Assembly (NCBI GenBank): GCA_013153635.1
Contig: JAADDZ010000024.1
Coordinates: 24,428 to 88,427 of the forward strand
Direction of reading: 5' to 3'
DNA: 64,000 nt
Source: Aquificota bacterium
GTDB taxonomy: Bacteria; Aquificota; Aquificia; Aquificales; Hydrogenothermaceae
Positions 6,932 through 16,907 of this stretch are shown one piece after another. The first letter of the stretch is position 1, and each line of letters begins with the position of its first letter. The notes beneath the pieces are model-generated. The model was given only the letters and a program-made list of their open reading frames with translations, ran no database searches and was not told where the DNA came from. The position numbers and the translations under genes were made by a program.

Positions 6932-9823
6932 ATGTTTAGGGTTTTTTCTTTGTTCCTGTTGCTTGTTGTAACATTTTCCCACTCTCAAGAAAAGGTTGAA
7001 TATTCTAATCAAGATTATTTAAATATGATAAAAGAAAAGGCAGATTCTCAAAATCTGGTAGAGGATTTCCAATTCCAAAACAATCAAAAAGAAAAATTAG
7101 AAGATATGTATAAAGAATCTCAAGAAAAAGAACTTCCTACTTATAGTGATGAGGAAGAAGCTCTACAGGAAGAAGAAGAGGGTTTTTCATTAATAGAACA
7201 GATGTATCATGAAATCGGGGGTAAAAGGTTTGAGCTGAAGCAGTTTGGGTATGATTTCTTTTCTAAAAGGGAAGATTTAGAAAATTTTTTACCTGTTGGA
7301 GATGATTACGTTTTAGGTCCTGGAGATGTTCTTTTTCTATATCTATGGGGAGACCCAATAGACATTTTAAATATGGAAAGTTTCTATGCAGTGGAAGTAG
7401 ATAGAGAGGGAAAGATATTTGTGCCACACGTTGGTATTTTTTATGTTTGGGGACTTTCTGTAAAAAGTGTAAAAAAACTTTTGTCAAAAGCCTTGTCTAA
7501 AAAAATAAAAAACTTTGAGTTAGAACTGTCAGTAGGAAAGCTAAGGAAGTTCCCTATATATGTTGCCGGGTTTGTTAAAAAACCGGGAATTGTTATGGTT
7601 ACAGGGGTAAATACAGTTTTAGATGCTATCTCATATGCAGGAGGAGTTGATAAAAGTGGTTCTCTTAGAAATATAGTTCTAGTGAGGAAAAAAGGAGATA
7701 AAAAAGAAAAAATACAGATAGACCTATACAGGTTATTTGTGTATGGAGAACCTGTAGATTTTAGGATAAAAGAAGGAGACACGATTTATGTATCTCCTAT
7801 AGGAAAGACAGCCGCTATTGCAGGAATGGTTAAGAGACCAGCTATCTATGAGATTCTTTCAGAGAGTTCTCTTAGAGAGCTTTCGATACTGGCAGGTGGT
7901 TTTTTACCGTCAGTTTATAAGTATGGGATAAAGGTTTATAGAGTTGTTCAAGAGCAAAGGCATATAAAAGAGTTAACGTATACAGACTATTCCTTGCAAA
8001 GTTTTCAGATTTTAGATGGAGATTTAGTTGTAGTAAATAAAATCTCTGATTTTATTGATAATAAGGTTGTTGTAGAAGGTTACGTTCAATATGAAGGGTT
8101 ATATGATGTGTCAAAATATCCTAACATGAGAAGCTTATTAAAAGCGGTAGGTTTGTATCCTGACACTAATTTGTTTTATGGAGAGATAGAGAGGGTAAAA
8201 GAAGACGGCTCTTTTGAATATGTAACGTTTAAACCTTTGGATATTTTAAATGGAAGTTCTGATATAAGCTTAAAATCAAACGATACTGTAAGGTTCTACA
8301 AATTTGGTGATTTAAAGTCTATTGATTTTAACAAATTTAAAGATGTGGTTATAATCTCTGGTAATGTGAAATACTCTGGAGCTTATGCATTTAAACAAGG
8401 TTTAAAACTTTCACAGATTTTAACCTATAACCAGTTGTTAATAGATACAGACCTAAAGTATGGGGAGATTCTTAGAAAAAGCTATCCTGATTTAGAATAT
8501 CAGATAATAACATTTGTTCCAGAAGAGATTTTAAAAGGGATAAAAGATATAAACTTACAAGCTATGGACGAGGTAAGACTGTTCCCAAAATGGGTTTACA
8601 AACCTATAGAGGTTAGTGGAGAAGTCTATGAAACGAAGTTAATACCGTTTTATGAAGGTATTACTCTTATAGAAGTTTTAAGAGATATAAAGTTTAAAGA
8701 TAAAATAAGAAATCTAAAGGCAGTTATTTTTGAAGAAAAAATTCAAGAAGAACAAAAAGAAACAATCTCTATGTTAGAAACTGACAATGATGATGAACAA
8801 ATATTACAGCAAGAAAAAGAAGAAAATCTTCCTACAGAAAATTCTCAAGAAGGAGAAGATATATCTGTAGCCGAAATTCAAGAAAAGTACAGAGAAGTAA
8901 AACAGATAGTATACCTGTATGACCTTCTTATAAAGGGATATAAAGAGGCTAATATAGAGCTAAAACCCGGATATAAAATTGTTATAAAAAAGACAGAAGA
9001 TACAGAAAAAGATAAAGTTGTTCAAGTTTTAGGTGAAGTTAAAAAACCGGGGATATATAAATACCAATCTGGTATGAGACTTTATGATTTGCTTGTTTTA
9101 GCAGGAGGTTATACTGAAGATGCATATCCACAAGCCCTTATCTTTATAAGAGAAAGTGCAAAAAGATTGCAACAGGAACAGCTAGAAGCATCACTCCTTG
9201 CAATGGAGGAATCTATAACCCAAAATGAAGAAGGTTTAGCGGCGGCAGGAGCTACTCCAGAAGAACAGCAACTTGTAAAACTTACCTTAGAAAAACAAAA
9301 AAAACTGTTTGACATTCTAAAGAGAAAGGCACAGATAGGCTTAGGGAGGATAGCTCTTGAGATTCCAAGTAGTTTAGATAAACTGAAAAAATCCGAAGAT
9401 AACATTATTCTGCAAGATGGAGATTTTATATATATACCATCTAAACCTAGTTATGTTTTGGTTTTAGGAGGAGTGTACAATCAGATTTCTCTGCCGTATA
9501 AGAAGGACTGGAAAGTTATCGATTACCTTCAAGAGGTAGGAGGATTAAAAGAAAATGCAAAAGAGTCTGATTTATTTATTATAAAGGCAAATGGAAGGGT
9601 TATATCTCGTAGGTCTATGAGTAATTCTTTTACTTTTGTAAGATGGAAGAAAGACAAATTGATTTTTGGTGGAGATTTTTACAGTTTAACTTTGGAACAA
9701 GGAGATACTATTGTAGTTCCTACAAAAATAAAGGTACCGATTTTGTGGAGACCTCTTCTTAGAGATATAACCCAGATAATATTCCAAGCTCTATCAACCG
9801 CTGTATTAGCACAAAGATTATAG
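6932..9823 (+). CDS. Polysaccharide export outer-membrane protein, multiple SLBB domains (Wza-like)
   Basis: This is an unusually large (963 aa) member of the Wza/Poly_export family. A signal peptide (about 1-19) is followed by an acidic low-complexity stretch. A poly-export domain with YVLGPGDVLFLYLWGD starts near residue 125. After it comes a series of SLBB-type beta-grasp repeats recognisable by (V)xGxVxxPG(I/V)Y, for example VAGFVKKPGIVMV, IAGMVKRPAIYEI and VLGEVKKPGIYKY. A Gln/Glu-rich linker lies at about 600-665 and a helical C-terminus follows. It is the first gene of a three-gene plus-strand operon with wzi- and wzz-like genes and probably forms the outer-membrane exit channel for capsule or exopolysaccharide. 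Confidence 0.9.
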   Translation: MFRVFSLFLLLVVTFSHSQEKVEYSNQDYLNMIKEKADSQNLVEDFQFQNNQKEKLEDMYKESQEKELPTYSDEEEALQEEEEGFSLIEQMYHEIGGKRFELKQFGYDFFSKREDLENFLPVGDDYVLGPGDVLFLYLWGDPIDILNMESFYAVEVDREGKIFVPHVGIFYVWGLSVKSVKKLLSKALSKKIKNFELELSVGKLRKFPIYVAGFVKKPGIVMVTGVNTVLDAISYAGGVDKSGSLRNIVLVRKKGDKKEKIQIDLYRLFVYGEPVDFRIKEGDTIYVSPIGKTAAIAGMVKRPAIYEILSESSLRELSILAGGFLPSVYKYGIKVYRVVQEQRHIKELTYTDYSLQSFQILDGDLVVVNKISDFIDNKVVVEGYVQYEGLYDVSKYPNMRSLLKAVGLYPDTNLFYGEIERVKEDGSFEYVTFKPLDILNGSSDISLKSNDTVRFYKFGDLKSIDFNKFKDVVIISGNVKYSGAYAFKQGLKLSQILTYNQLLIDTDLKYGEILRKSYPDLEYQIITFVPEEILKGIKDINLQAMDEVRLFPKWVYKPIEVSGEVYETKLIPFYEGITLIEVLRDIKFKDKIRNLKAVIFEEKIQEEQKETISMLETDNDDEQILQQEKEENLPTENSQEGEDISVAEIQEKYREVKQIVYLYDLLIKGYKEANIELKPGYKIVIKKTEDTEKDKVVQVLGEVKKPGIYKYQSGMRLYDLLVLAGGYTEDAYPQALIFIRESAKRLQQEQLEASLLAMEESITQNEEGLAAAGATPEEQQLVKLTLEKQKKLFDILKRKAQIGLGRIALEIPSSLDKLKKSEDNIILQDGDFIYIPSKPSYVLVLGGVYNQISLPYKKDWKVIDYLQEVGGLKENAKESDLFIIKANGRVISRRSMSNSFTFVRWKKDKLIFGGDFYSLTLEQGDTIVVPTKIKVPILWRPLLRDITQIIFQALSTAVLAQRL

Positions 9824-9837
9824 GATACGAGGAAAAA

Positions 9838-11307
9838 ATGAAATTTAGGTATATATACTTATACATATTACTGGTAGTTACCTTTGGATATTCAAATCCT
9901 TTGATAAACCTAAATACAGAAGAAACAGAAGTTTACGATAATGCTGTCTCTTCTATTTCTTCTCAAAGATATACAGTAACAATAAAACCTTTTAGTGGGT
10001 ATAAAACAATTATGTTACTCGGAGAAAATGTAGATAGGGTAAAACCTTATCTAAATACTTTTGAGTATCCTTTTAGATATATAAAACCCCTAAATAGTTT
10101 TACAACGAAGCTATACATCACAAATGAAGAGTATTCTTTTATAGAAGGTCAGGCAGGTTTAAAGCTAAGAAAAGGTGTTAACCTTTTTCTCATAGAAGAT
10201 GGGCTTTTGTCTATAGGAGAAAACTTTGCCGTTTACTACCAGTTTAGACAAAATTGGAACAAAAAGTATGCTAAATTTGAGTTTCTAAGATGGTATCTTA
10301 AGTTTAAATTTTGGAAGCTTTCAGTAGAATTAGGTAGAGATAACGTTAATCTCGGTCCTGGTGAGTATGGAATGCTACTATCAAATAACGCGTATCCTTT
10401 TCCTATGGTGAAGATTCAAACTGAAGAATCCTTAAATTTTTTAGGAAAATGGGATTTTGTATTTTTGAGAGGTTGGCTTGTAGAAGACAGAAAAGATGTA
10501 GATAACCCAAACATATTAGCTCTAAGAATTACATGGAAGCCGAAAGATTGGCTAGAGATAGGAGGGACAAAAACAACCCTTTATGGAGGTGACGGTAGAC
10601 CAGGATATAGCCTTTTAGAGTACTGGGATTTAATAACTTCTTCAAAAGATAACGTCTCTTATAGTAAGTTTGATAACGATAGCCTAGCTCAATGGGATAT
10701 ATCTTTATATCTTCCATTGAAAAAATGGTTCAAAAATGTAAAGATAGCGAAGTTCTATTGGTTAGAAGGAGGTTCTGATGTTACAGCTTTTTGGCAAGAG
10801 GAAGAAAATGGAGAATTTAGACTTCCATTTGGGTTTCAGTTCCATTACTGGTGCTATCAGGTAGGATTTTTGCTGTCAACTCAAAAATCTATATTTAGAT
10901 TAGAATATGCAAGTACAGATGATAGAGTTTTTATTCACCACATTTATAACTATGAAGGTTATACATATAAAGGAGTTTCTCTTGGCTATCCATACGGTAG
11001 GAATATACAGAGTTTATTTTTTAAACATAGATACTACTTTGATAACACTCTATCTGTAGAGTACAAATTAGGGGCATTTAAACAGCCCGGAAGAGATAGA
11101 GTTGCTGTAAAATTTCCTATTAAGATGACAAGGTATTATGCTCAATTTCTTGTAAACAAGAAAATAGGTAATTTTATTTTAGAAGGTTTCTTTAGATTGG
11201 ATAAAACAGATAACTATGATAAAAATCCTCTTCCTACTCAATTTGATATGGTTGAAGAGGATAAAACTTTCTATATATTAGGATTTTCTTTTAGTTACAG
11301 AATTTAG
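9838..11307 (+). CDS. Wzi-like outer-membrane capsule assembly protein
   Basis: This is a 489-residue protein with a signal peptide (about 1-19, ending near FGYSN) and many amphipathic beta strands, ending in the aromatic strand FSFSYRI typical of a barrel. The segment FEFLRWYLKFKFWKLSVELGRDNVNLGPG resembles the capsule-assembly Wzi barrel, which helps retain polysaccharide on the cell surface. It lies 14 bp after the Wza-like gene and 14 bp before the Wzz-like gene, which supports the assignment. The detailed function is inferred from these two facts. Confidence 0.78.
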   Translation: MKFRYIYLYILLVVTFGYSNPLINLNTEETEVYDNAVSSISSQRYTVTIKPFSGYKTIMLLGENVDRVKPYLNTFEYPFRYIKPLNSFTTKLYITNEEYSFIEGQAGLKLRKGVNLFLIEDGLLSIGENFAVYYQFRQNWNKKYAKFEFLRWYLKFKFWKLSVELGRDNVNLGPGEYGMLLSNNAYPFPMVKIQTEESLNFLGKWDFVFLRGWLVEDRKDVDNPNILALRITWKPKDWLEIGGTKTTLYGGDGRPGYSLLEYWDLITSSKDNVSYSKFDNDSLAQWDISLYLPLKKWFKNVKIAKFYWLEGGSDVTAFWQEEENGEFRLPFGFQFHYWCYQVGFLLSTQKSIFRLEYASTDDRVFIHHIYNYEGYTYKGVSLGYPYGRNIQSLFFKHRYYFDNTLSVEYKLGAFKQPGRDRVAVKFPIKMTRYYAQFLVNKKIGNFILEGFFRLDKTDNYDKNPLPTQFDMVEEDKTFYILGFSFSYRI

Positions 11308-11321
11308 GAGGAAACTATATA

Positions 11322-12506
11322 GTGAACCAAGAAGAATCAAAAACCAAGCAAGTATGTGAACCTTACTATGAAGATGATGAGATTGATTTATACGAACTTT
11401 GGCTTGTTATAAAAAAAAGAAAAAAGTTAATTTTAGGTTTGTTTTTTTCAGTGGTTGTTTTAACTGTGGTAGTGAGCTTTATCATGACCCCTATATACAG
11501 GTCAACCGCAACGGTTATTCCTATATCTGACAGTAAATCATCTCTTGGGAGTCTTGGAAGTCTTGCGGCAGTAGCAGGTTTAGCTGGTATCTCTTTAGGA
11601 GAAAGTGATGAATCTCAAAAGGTTCTGGCTGTTTTAAACAGCAGAACGATAAAAGAAAATGTTATTAAAAGATTAGACCTTATAGCTATATTAGCTAAAG
11701 ATGTGTCTGAAGATAGGAGACCTCTAAATGTAGCTATAGAAGAATTTGAAAAAATACTTTCTATAACCCAAGATAAAAAAACGGGAGTTATCTCTATATC
11801 TGTAGATTTTAAAGACCCTAAGATAGCAACTCAAATAGTAAATGCATACATTCAAGAATTACAAAAAATCTTAAATGAGAAAGCCCTAACAGTTGCAAAA
11901 ATGAACAGAATCTTTCTGGAAAAACAGTTAAAAGAAGAAGAAGAAAGATTGAAAAAGTATCAGTATGAACTTGCCCAATTTCAGCGAAAAACAAAGTTGA
12001 TAGAACCTAAAGAACAGTTAAAAGGAACGATGGAACTCTATGCTGGTCTCATTGCCCAAAAGATAAGTCTCCAAGTACAGTTAAGACAGTTAGAATCAGC
12101 TCTTTCAGATAATAACCCTAAGATTCAGATGATAAGAGAGCAGTTAAAAGCTATAGATTCCCAGATAAAAAAATTAGAAGAAAAAAGTAAAGGAGCTTTT
12201 CCTTCTATAGCAGATGTTCCAGAAAAAATGACCCAGTATTTAGACCTTCTTAGAAAATTGAAAACTTCTGAAGCTATCTATGAGACCTTACTAAAAGCTT
12301 ATGAACAGGCAAAATTCGAAGAAGCCAAAAAAAGCCTCTATGTACAGATTATAGATGAACCTTTTATTCCTGACAAACCGATAAAGCCGAAGAAAGCATT
12401 AATGGTAGCGGTAGCAGGTGTAGGTTCTCTATTTATTGGAATATTTTTAGCATTTTTCTTAGAATGGATTGAAAATATAAAAAGAAGACATCAATCGATT
12501 GAATAA
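11322..12506 (+). CDS. Wzz-type polysaccharide chain-length/co-polymerase protein
   Basis: This inner-membrane protein has two transmembrane helices, at about 36-56 and 365-385. A long periplasmic region with coiled coil (about 195-285) lies between them. Near the second helix is the proline-rich FIPDKPIKPKKA typical of polysaccharide co-polymerases. An N-terminal acidic segment DDEIDLYELWLVIKKRKK precedes the first helix. No tyrosine kinase domain is fused. The start is GTG behind TTTAGGAGG. It should control chain length and connect the periplasmic face to the export channel encoded two genes upstream. Confidence 0.88.
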   Translation: MNQEESKTKQVCEPYYEDDEIDLYELWLVIKKRKKLILGLFFSVVVLTVVVSFIMTPIYRSTATVIPISDSKSSLGSLGSLAAVAGLAGISLGESDESQKVLAVLNSRTIKENVIKRLDLIAILAKDVSEDRRPLNVAIEEFEKILSITQDKKTGVISISVDFKDPKIATQIVNAYIQELQKILNEKALTVAKMNRIFLEKQLKEEEERLKKYQYELAQFQRKTKLIEPKEQLKGTMELYAGLIAQKISLQVQLRQLESALSDNNPKIQMIREQLKAIDSQIKKLEEKSKGAFPSIADVPEKMTQYLDLLRKLKTSEAIYETLLKAYEQAKFEEAKKSLYVQIIDEPFIPDKPIKPKKALMVAVAGVGSLFIGIFLAFFLEWIENIKRRHQSIE

Positions 12507-12528
12507 AGAGAACAAAATGATATATAAT
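12499..12528 (+). promoter_or_regulatory. Sigma70-type promoter of the aldo/keto reductase gene
   Basis: TTGAAT at 12499-12504 and a perfect TATAAT at 12523-12528 are separated by 18 bp, just after the wzz-like gene. This would start a short leader before the TTG start at 12554, so the reductase gene need not depend on the export operon. Confidence 0.6.
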
Positions 12529-12553
12529 CCATGCTTAAGATTAGGGGGATATT

Positions 12554-13588
12554 TTGGTATATAAAGATTTTTTACAGATGAGTTTTTCCGAAATAGGAAT
12601 AGGTACTTATCTAGGAACTCCTGACGAATATACAGACAATTTATACTATAAAACGATAAAAACAGGGATAAACCTTGGTATAAATGTTGTAGATACCGCT
12701 ATTAATTACCGTAATATGAGAAGTGAACGAGTTATAGGAAAGGTTCTAGATGAGATTGACAGAGACAGAGTTATCCTATCTACAAAAGGAGGATATATAC
12801 CTGTAGACTCTAATTTTGGGGATAATCCTAAACAATGGTTCAAAAGTCAGTTACTTGACACTGGGATAATATCAAAAGAAGATATAACCCCCTTTGGAAA
12901 TGTACTTACTCCAAAGTATATAGAATGGTCTTTTAATAAAAGTCTAGAAAATTTAAATACTTCTTATGTAGACATCTATTTTATCCATAATCCAGAAGAC
13001 CAACTTCAGACATATTCAGTAAAAGAATTTTATGAAAAACTAGAGGCAATTTTTTCTATTTTAGAAAGAAAAATACAAAAAGGAGAGTTAAGGTTCTATG
13101 GGTTTGCTACGTGGAATGGTTTTAGAGTACCTGAAAATCATGTTCAGTTCTTAGATTTGGTAGAGATTTTAGAAATAGCTAAAAAAGTAGGTGGAGAAAA
13201 CCATCATTTTAGATTTATCCAGCTCCCTTATAACTTAGCAATGCCTGAAGCCTTCCTTTTCAAGAATCAAACGATAAAAGGAAAAAAGTATTCAGTATTA
13301 GAGACTGCTAAATTATTAGGTATATACACATATACCAGTGCACCTTTACTCCAAGGAAGATTACTAAATAACATAAATTCTAAGCTAAAACAGGTTCTAA
13401 AAGTACCAAAAGAAAATTTGGTACCTTTACAGTTTGTAAGAAGTACCTTAGATATGGGTACAATGCTTGTAGGTATGAGTAAAGAGGAACATTTAAAGGA
13501 TAACATAGAGATATACGAATATGAAGAAGTAGATAAGGAAGTTATACAATCTTTGCTAGAGAGTATGCAGATAGGTCGAAGCTTGTAA
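12554..13588 (+). CDS. Aldo/keto reductase
   Basis: This NAD(P)H-dependent oxidoreductase of the TIM-barrel AKR family has 344 residues. Tetrad positions are visible as VVDTAINYRNMRSE (Asp, Tyr), LSTKGGY (Lys) and YFIHNPEDQ (His). The substrate cannot be read from sequence. The start is TTG with an excellent TTAGGGGGA site 7-8 bases upstream. The first ATG in frame is about 13 residues in and has no such site. A promoter directly upstream separates it from the polysaccharide operon. Confidence 0.87.
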   Translation: MVYKDFLQMSFSEIGIGTYLGTPDEYTDNLYYKTIKTGINLGINVVDTAINYRNMRSERVIGKVLDEIDRDRVILSTKGGYIPVDSNFGDNPKQWFKSQLLDTGIISKEDITPFGNVLTPKYIEWSFNKSLENLNTSYVDIYFIHNPEDQLQTYSVKEFYEKLEAIFSILERKIQKGELRFYGFATWNGFRVPENHVQFLDLVEILEIAKKVGGENHHFRFIQLPYNLAMPEAFLFKNQTIKGKKYSVLETAKLLGIYTYTSAPLLQGRLLNNINSKLKQVLKVPKENLVPLQFVRSTLDMGTMLVGMSKEEHLKDNIEIYEYEEVDKEVIQSLLESMQIGRSL

Positions 13589-13641
13589 AATTTAGTTTTG
13601 ATACTATTTTAATAACTCAATTAGTTTTAGGGAGGAGTGCC

Positions 13642-14067
13642 ATGGATTTAGAGAAGATAAGAAAGGAACTTTTGGAAAAGAGGGCTCTTATCATAGAGCA
13701 TCTAAACAATACTTCCGCAGAAGAACTAAATAATAAAGATGGTGTTGAAGATGCGGCTGATGTGGTTACTTCAGAACTCAATAGAGAAACTTTCTACAAA
13801 CTAACTCATGCAGAGAGAGAGACTCTTTTTCTTATAGATTTAGCTTTAAAGAAGATAGAAAGTGGTACTTATGGAATATGTGAAGAATGTGGAGCTGATA
13901 TAGGAGATAAAAGATTAGATGCTATACCTTGGGTTAGACTATGTATAGACTGTAGTCAAAATGAGGAAACTATGAAGATGTTTTCTTCGAACGATGATTT
14001 GAGTTATTATAATATCATTCCAAATACTACTTTTGATAATGATGAGGATAGGAATATTATAGAGTGA
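13642..14067 (+). CDS. dksA: DksA/TraR-type zinc-finger regulator
   Basis: This 141-residue protein has the helical N-terminal region and C4 zinc finger of the DksA/TraR family (CEECGAD and, about 20 residues later, CIDC). Such proteins enter the RNA polymerase secondary channel and modulate stringent-response promoters with ppGpp. The coiled-coil tip residues cannot be matched with certainty to DksA, so it may be a DksA-like paralogue. The ATG follows GGGAGGAG. Its stop overlaps the lspA GTG start as GTGA, so the pair is coupled. Confidence 0.85.
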   Translation: MDLEKIRKELLEKRALIIEHLNNTSAEELNNKDGVEDAADVVTSELNRETFYKLTHAERETLFLIDLALKKIESGTYGICEECGADIGDKRLDAIPWVRLCIDCSQNEETMKMFSSNDDLSYYNIIPNTTFDNDEDRNIIE

Positions 14068-14543
14068 CAGCTTTTCATAAATTTATAACTTTAGTTGTTT
14101 TTATAGTCTTACTAGACCAGATTACAAAATGGATAGCTGTTAAGTTTATCGGGGTAGGGAATATCACTATAATACCTAATATCCTTGACCTTACAATTGT
14201 GTGGAATAAGGGAGCGGCTTTTGGAGTTTTAGCACAAGCTCCAGAATACATTAGAAAGCTCATTCTTATTGGTGCATCTTCTATAGCCGCAGTTGCTACT
14301 ATATTTTATGCTTATAAAAAAGCAAGTCAGCTTTCTAAGTTGGAGCTTTATTCTCTTGCTCTTATCGCTGGAGGTGCTATTGGGAATCTGTATGATAGGA
14401 TAATTCTTGGTTCTGTTAGAGATTTTATTGATTTCCACATTGGGAAATATCATTGGCCAGCTTTTAATATAGCTGATGCGGCTATTACGATAGGTATAAT
14501 AGGTTTTGTTGTGAGTGAACTGTTTCTAAAAAAGAAGAGATAG
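14064..14543 (+). CDS. lspA: Lipoprotein signal peptidase (signal peptidase II)
   Basis: This inner-membrane aspartic protease removes the signal peptide of prolipoproteins. It has four membrane helices in 159 residues. Its two catalytic Asp motifs are NLYDRIILGSVRDFIDF and FNIADAAITIGI. The N-terminal DQITKW and the VWNKGAAFG motif are also conserved. The start is a GTG overlapping the dksA-like stop. The window encodes at least three candidate lipoproteins (22630, 34073, 36105) that it would process. Its 3' end faces mutS2 with only 3 bp between. Confidence 0.95.
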   Translation: MTAFHKFITLVVFIVLLDQITKWIAVKFIGVGNITIIPNILDLTIVWNKGAAFGVLAQAPEYIRKLILIGASSIAAVATIFYAYKKASQLSKLELYSLALIAGGAIGNLYDRIILGSVRDFIDFHIGKYHWPAFNIADAAITIGIIGFVVSELFLKKKR

Positions 14544-14546
14544 ATT

Positions 14547-16862
14547 CTATCTTAAATGAGCTATGGTTACTCCCATTCCCCCTTCGTGATATGGGGCGTC
14601 TTCGTAACTTATGTTATAAGGTGTTCTATCTAGGTACTCTCTTATAGCTTTTCTAAGAATACCAGAACCGTATCCATGTATTATCCTTACTGTAGGTATT
14701 CCCTCTGTAACGGCTTTGTCTAGATATTTTGCAAGCTCTCTTATCGCTTCTTCTTTTGTTTTTCCTATCAGTTTTATCTCTGGTTTTACGTAATTTCTTT
14801 TTTTGCTTATAACGAATTTTGTTTTTTTCTTAGTAGAGGGAGGATTTACTTTTGTTAAATCAGATAGTTTTGCCCATAATTTTATACCGTTAAATTCTAT
14901 GTAAGCTTTGTTGTCCTTTATCAAAAGGATTTCTCCAGTACTACCTTTTCCTTTTAGTTTTACCAAATCTCCTACTGTGAGGAGAGGCTCTTTTATATGT
15001 GTATCTTCTGGAGGTAGAAGTTCTTTTATCTCTCCTTTTTTTTCTTTTAGGAATTTTTCTAAATCTTTTCCTGAAGCGGTTGTTTTTATTTTTTCTATAA
15101 TAGATTGTCCTTCTTTTTGGAGTTGTTTTAAAAATTCTTCTGCTTTTTGCAACTCGGTTTTCCATTTTTCTTTTTTCTTTTGTTGGAGTTCTTTTGTGAG
15201 ATTTTCATATCTTGCTATCTCTTTTTGTAGTTGTTCTGTGAGTTTTTTTAGTTTAACCTGTTCTTGCTGGTACTCTTTTTGGTATGTCTCTAATATTTTT
15301 ACCGCTTTATCTAGTTTGATTGAATCTTTATCTAGATATTTTTGTGCGATATCGAGAACTTTTTGTTCTATACCTAAATTTTTGGCTATATAAAAAGCCA
15401 TGCTTTCTCCAATGGATTTGTAATGTATTTTATAAGTGGGAGATAAGTTTTTTTTATCAAATCCTACTGAAGCTATCTCAAAGTATTCTTGTGAAAGTGC
15501 ATATATCTTTATCTGTTTAAAATGGCTTGTTGCTAATATGTATGCTTTTTTTTCTTTTAGGTTCTCTAGTATTCCTATCCCGATTGCTGAACCTTCATCT
15601 GGGTCTGTTCCGGGAATAAGCTCGTCTAATAAGACTAGGCTTTTGTCATCTGTATGGTTTAGTATATCTTTAATATTTTTTATATGTGCTGAATATGTAG
15701 ATAGGTTCTGTTCTATACTTTGCATGTCTCCGATGTCTGCATAGATTCCTGTAAATATTGGAAGTTTACTGTTTTCTTCTACAGGTATAGGGATACCTGT
15801 TTGATTTAGTAGAGATAGAAGACCTAAAGTTTTCAGAGCTACTGTTTTTCCTCCTGTATTTGGTCCTGTTATTACTAGACCTTTTCTTTTGTGAGGTATT
15901 TTTATGTCAATAGGTATAAAGTTTCTGTTATCTAATAAAAACAACGGGTGTTTTGCTTCTTTTAGGGAGATTTCCTCACTGATTTGAGGAAAGATAGCTC
16001 TGTATTTTTTGGCAAATTTTGCTTTTGTGTATAGTAGGTCAAAATCTACGATAGCATGATAAGTTTTTGATATTTGAGGGTATCTGCCTCTAAATAAGTT
16101 TGTTAAAAATTTAAGAATCTTTTTTATTTCTAAGTGTTCTTTTAGTTTTAGGTCTGTTAGTTTATTGTTTAGGTTTATGATGTTTTCTGGTTCTACAAAG
16201 AGTGTTTGACCTGATGAAGACCTGTCGTGAATAATTCCTTTTAGCTTAGAAGAGAAGGTCTGTTTTACAGGGATAACGAATCTTTCTTTTCTTTGGGTTA
16301 TGATTTTATCTTGGATAATATCTGTGTATCTTGAGCTGGTTAGTATATCTTCTAAGATTAGAGTAATTCTGTTTTCTAATTTTTTAATATTGTTTCTTAT
16401 TGTTGATAGGTCTTTACTTGCGCTGTCTTTTATCATACCAAATTTGTCGATACTGTCATCTATTATTTTTTCCAATTCTCTAGATGAAAAAAGGTTTTTG
16501 TATAGGGGATATATATATGTGGTGTGTTTTATATAAGGACTTAAAAATTTTTTTATCTGTCTTGAGATAGATAGTAGATTTTTTATCTCTAGTATCTCTT
16601 TAGCTGATAAGATGCTCTCTTCTATATATAAGAGTTTAAGAGTGTTTTCTAGATTTGGGTATTCAGAAAGAGGGAAGAAACCTTCTTTGTTAAAGATTTC
16701 CAAAAATTCTTGGGTTTGTTGTTGAATTTTTCTTATCTGCTCATAGTTTGATGTAGGTTTTAGGTTGTGGATATATTCTTTTGTCTTTTCGTTCAGAGAA
16801 AAGTCAGCTAATTTTTCTAAAAATTTACTGTATTCTAATAGCTCTAAATCTTTTGTCCTCAT
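14547..16862 (-). CDS. mutS2: Endonuclease MutS2
   Basis: This 771-residue protein has the MutS core and clamp but not the mismatch-recognition domains. The ATPase shows Walker A GPNTGGKTVALKTLG and Walker B LVLLDELIPGTDPDEG. A long coiled coil (about 510-600) follows. A C-terminal Smr nuclease domain has IPTVRIIHGYGSGILRKAI. MutS2 acts on recombination intermediates and, in some bacteria, on collided ribosomes; which role applies here is unknown. It is convergent with lspA. Large open frames on the opposite strand are shadows of its coiled coil. Confidence 0.95.
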   Translation of the reverse strand: MRTKDLELLEYSKFLEKLADFSLNEKTKEYIHNLKPTSNYEQIRKIQQQTQEFLEIFNKEGFFPLSEYPNLENTLKLLYIEESILSAKEILEIKNLLSISRQIKKFLSPYIKHTTYIYPLYKNLFSSRELEKIIDDSIDKFGMIKDSASKDLSTIRNNIKKLENRITLILEDILTSSRYTDIIQDKIITQRKERFVIPVKQTFSSKLKGIIHDRSSSGQTLFVEPENIINLNNKLTDLKLKEHLEIKKILKFLTNLFRGRYPQISKTYHAIVDFDLLYTKAKFAKKYRAIFPQISEEISLKEAKHPLFLLDNRNFIPIDIKIPHKRKGLVITGPNTGGKTVALKTLGLLSLLNQTGIPIPVEENSKLPIFTGIYADIGDMQSIEQNLSTYSAHIKNIKDILNHTDDKSLVLLDELIPGTDPDEGSAIGIGILENLKEKKAYILATSHFKQIKIYALSQEYFEIASVGFDKKNLSPTYKIHYKSIGESMAFYIAKNLGIEQKVLDIAQKYLDKDSIKLDKAVKILETYQKEYQQEQVKLKKLTEQLQKEIARYENLTKELQQKKKEKWKTELQKAEEFLKQLQKEGQSIIEKIKTTASGKDLEKFLKEKKGEIKELLPPEDTHIKEPLLTVGDLVKLKGKGSTGEILLIKDNKAYIEFNGIKLWAKLSDLTKVNPPSTKKKTKFVISKKRNYVKPEIKLIGKTKEEAIRELAKYLDKAVTEGIPTVRIIHGYGSGILRKAIREYLDRTPYNISYEDAPYHEGGMGVTIAHLR

Positions 16863-16907
16863 GTTTTCGTTTTGTTATTTTAAATTTTTGCTAAATATAT
16901 TCATCGA

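Noticed and set aside
14530..14560. AGATAG-ATT-CTATCT hairpin between lspA and mutS2
   Set aside because: No T-run follows on either strand, and it overlaps the ends of both genes.
14908..15393. 161-codon open frame opposite mutS2
   Set aside because: It is a Ser/Phe-rich antisense shadow of the coiled-coil region of mutS2, without ribosome binding site or recognisable domain.
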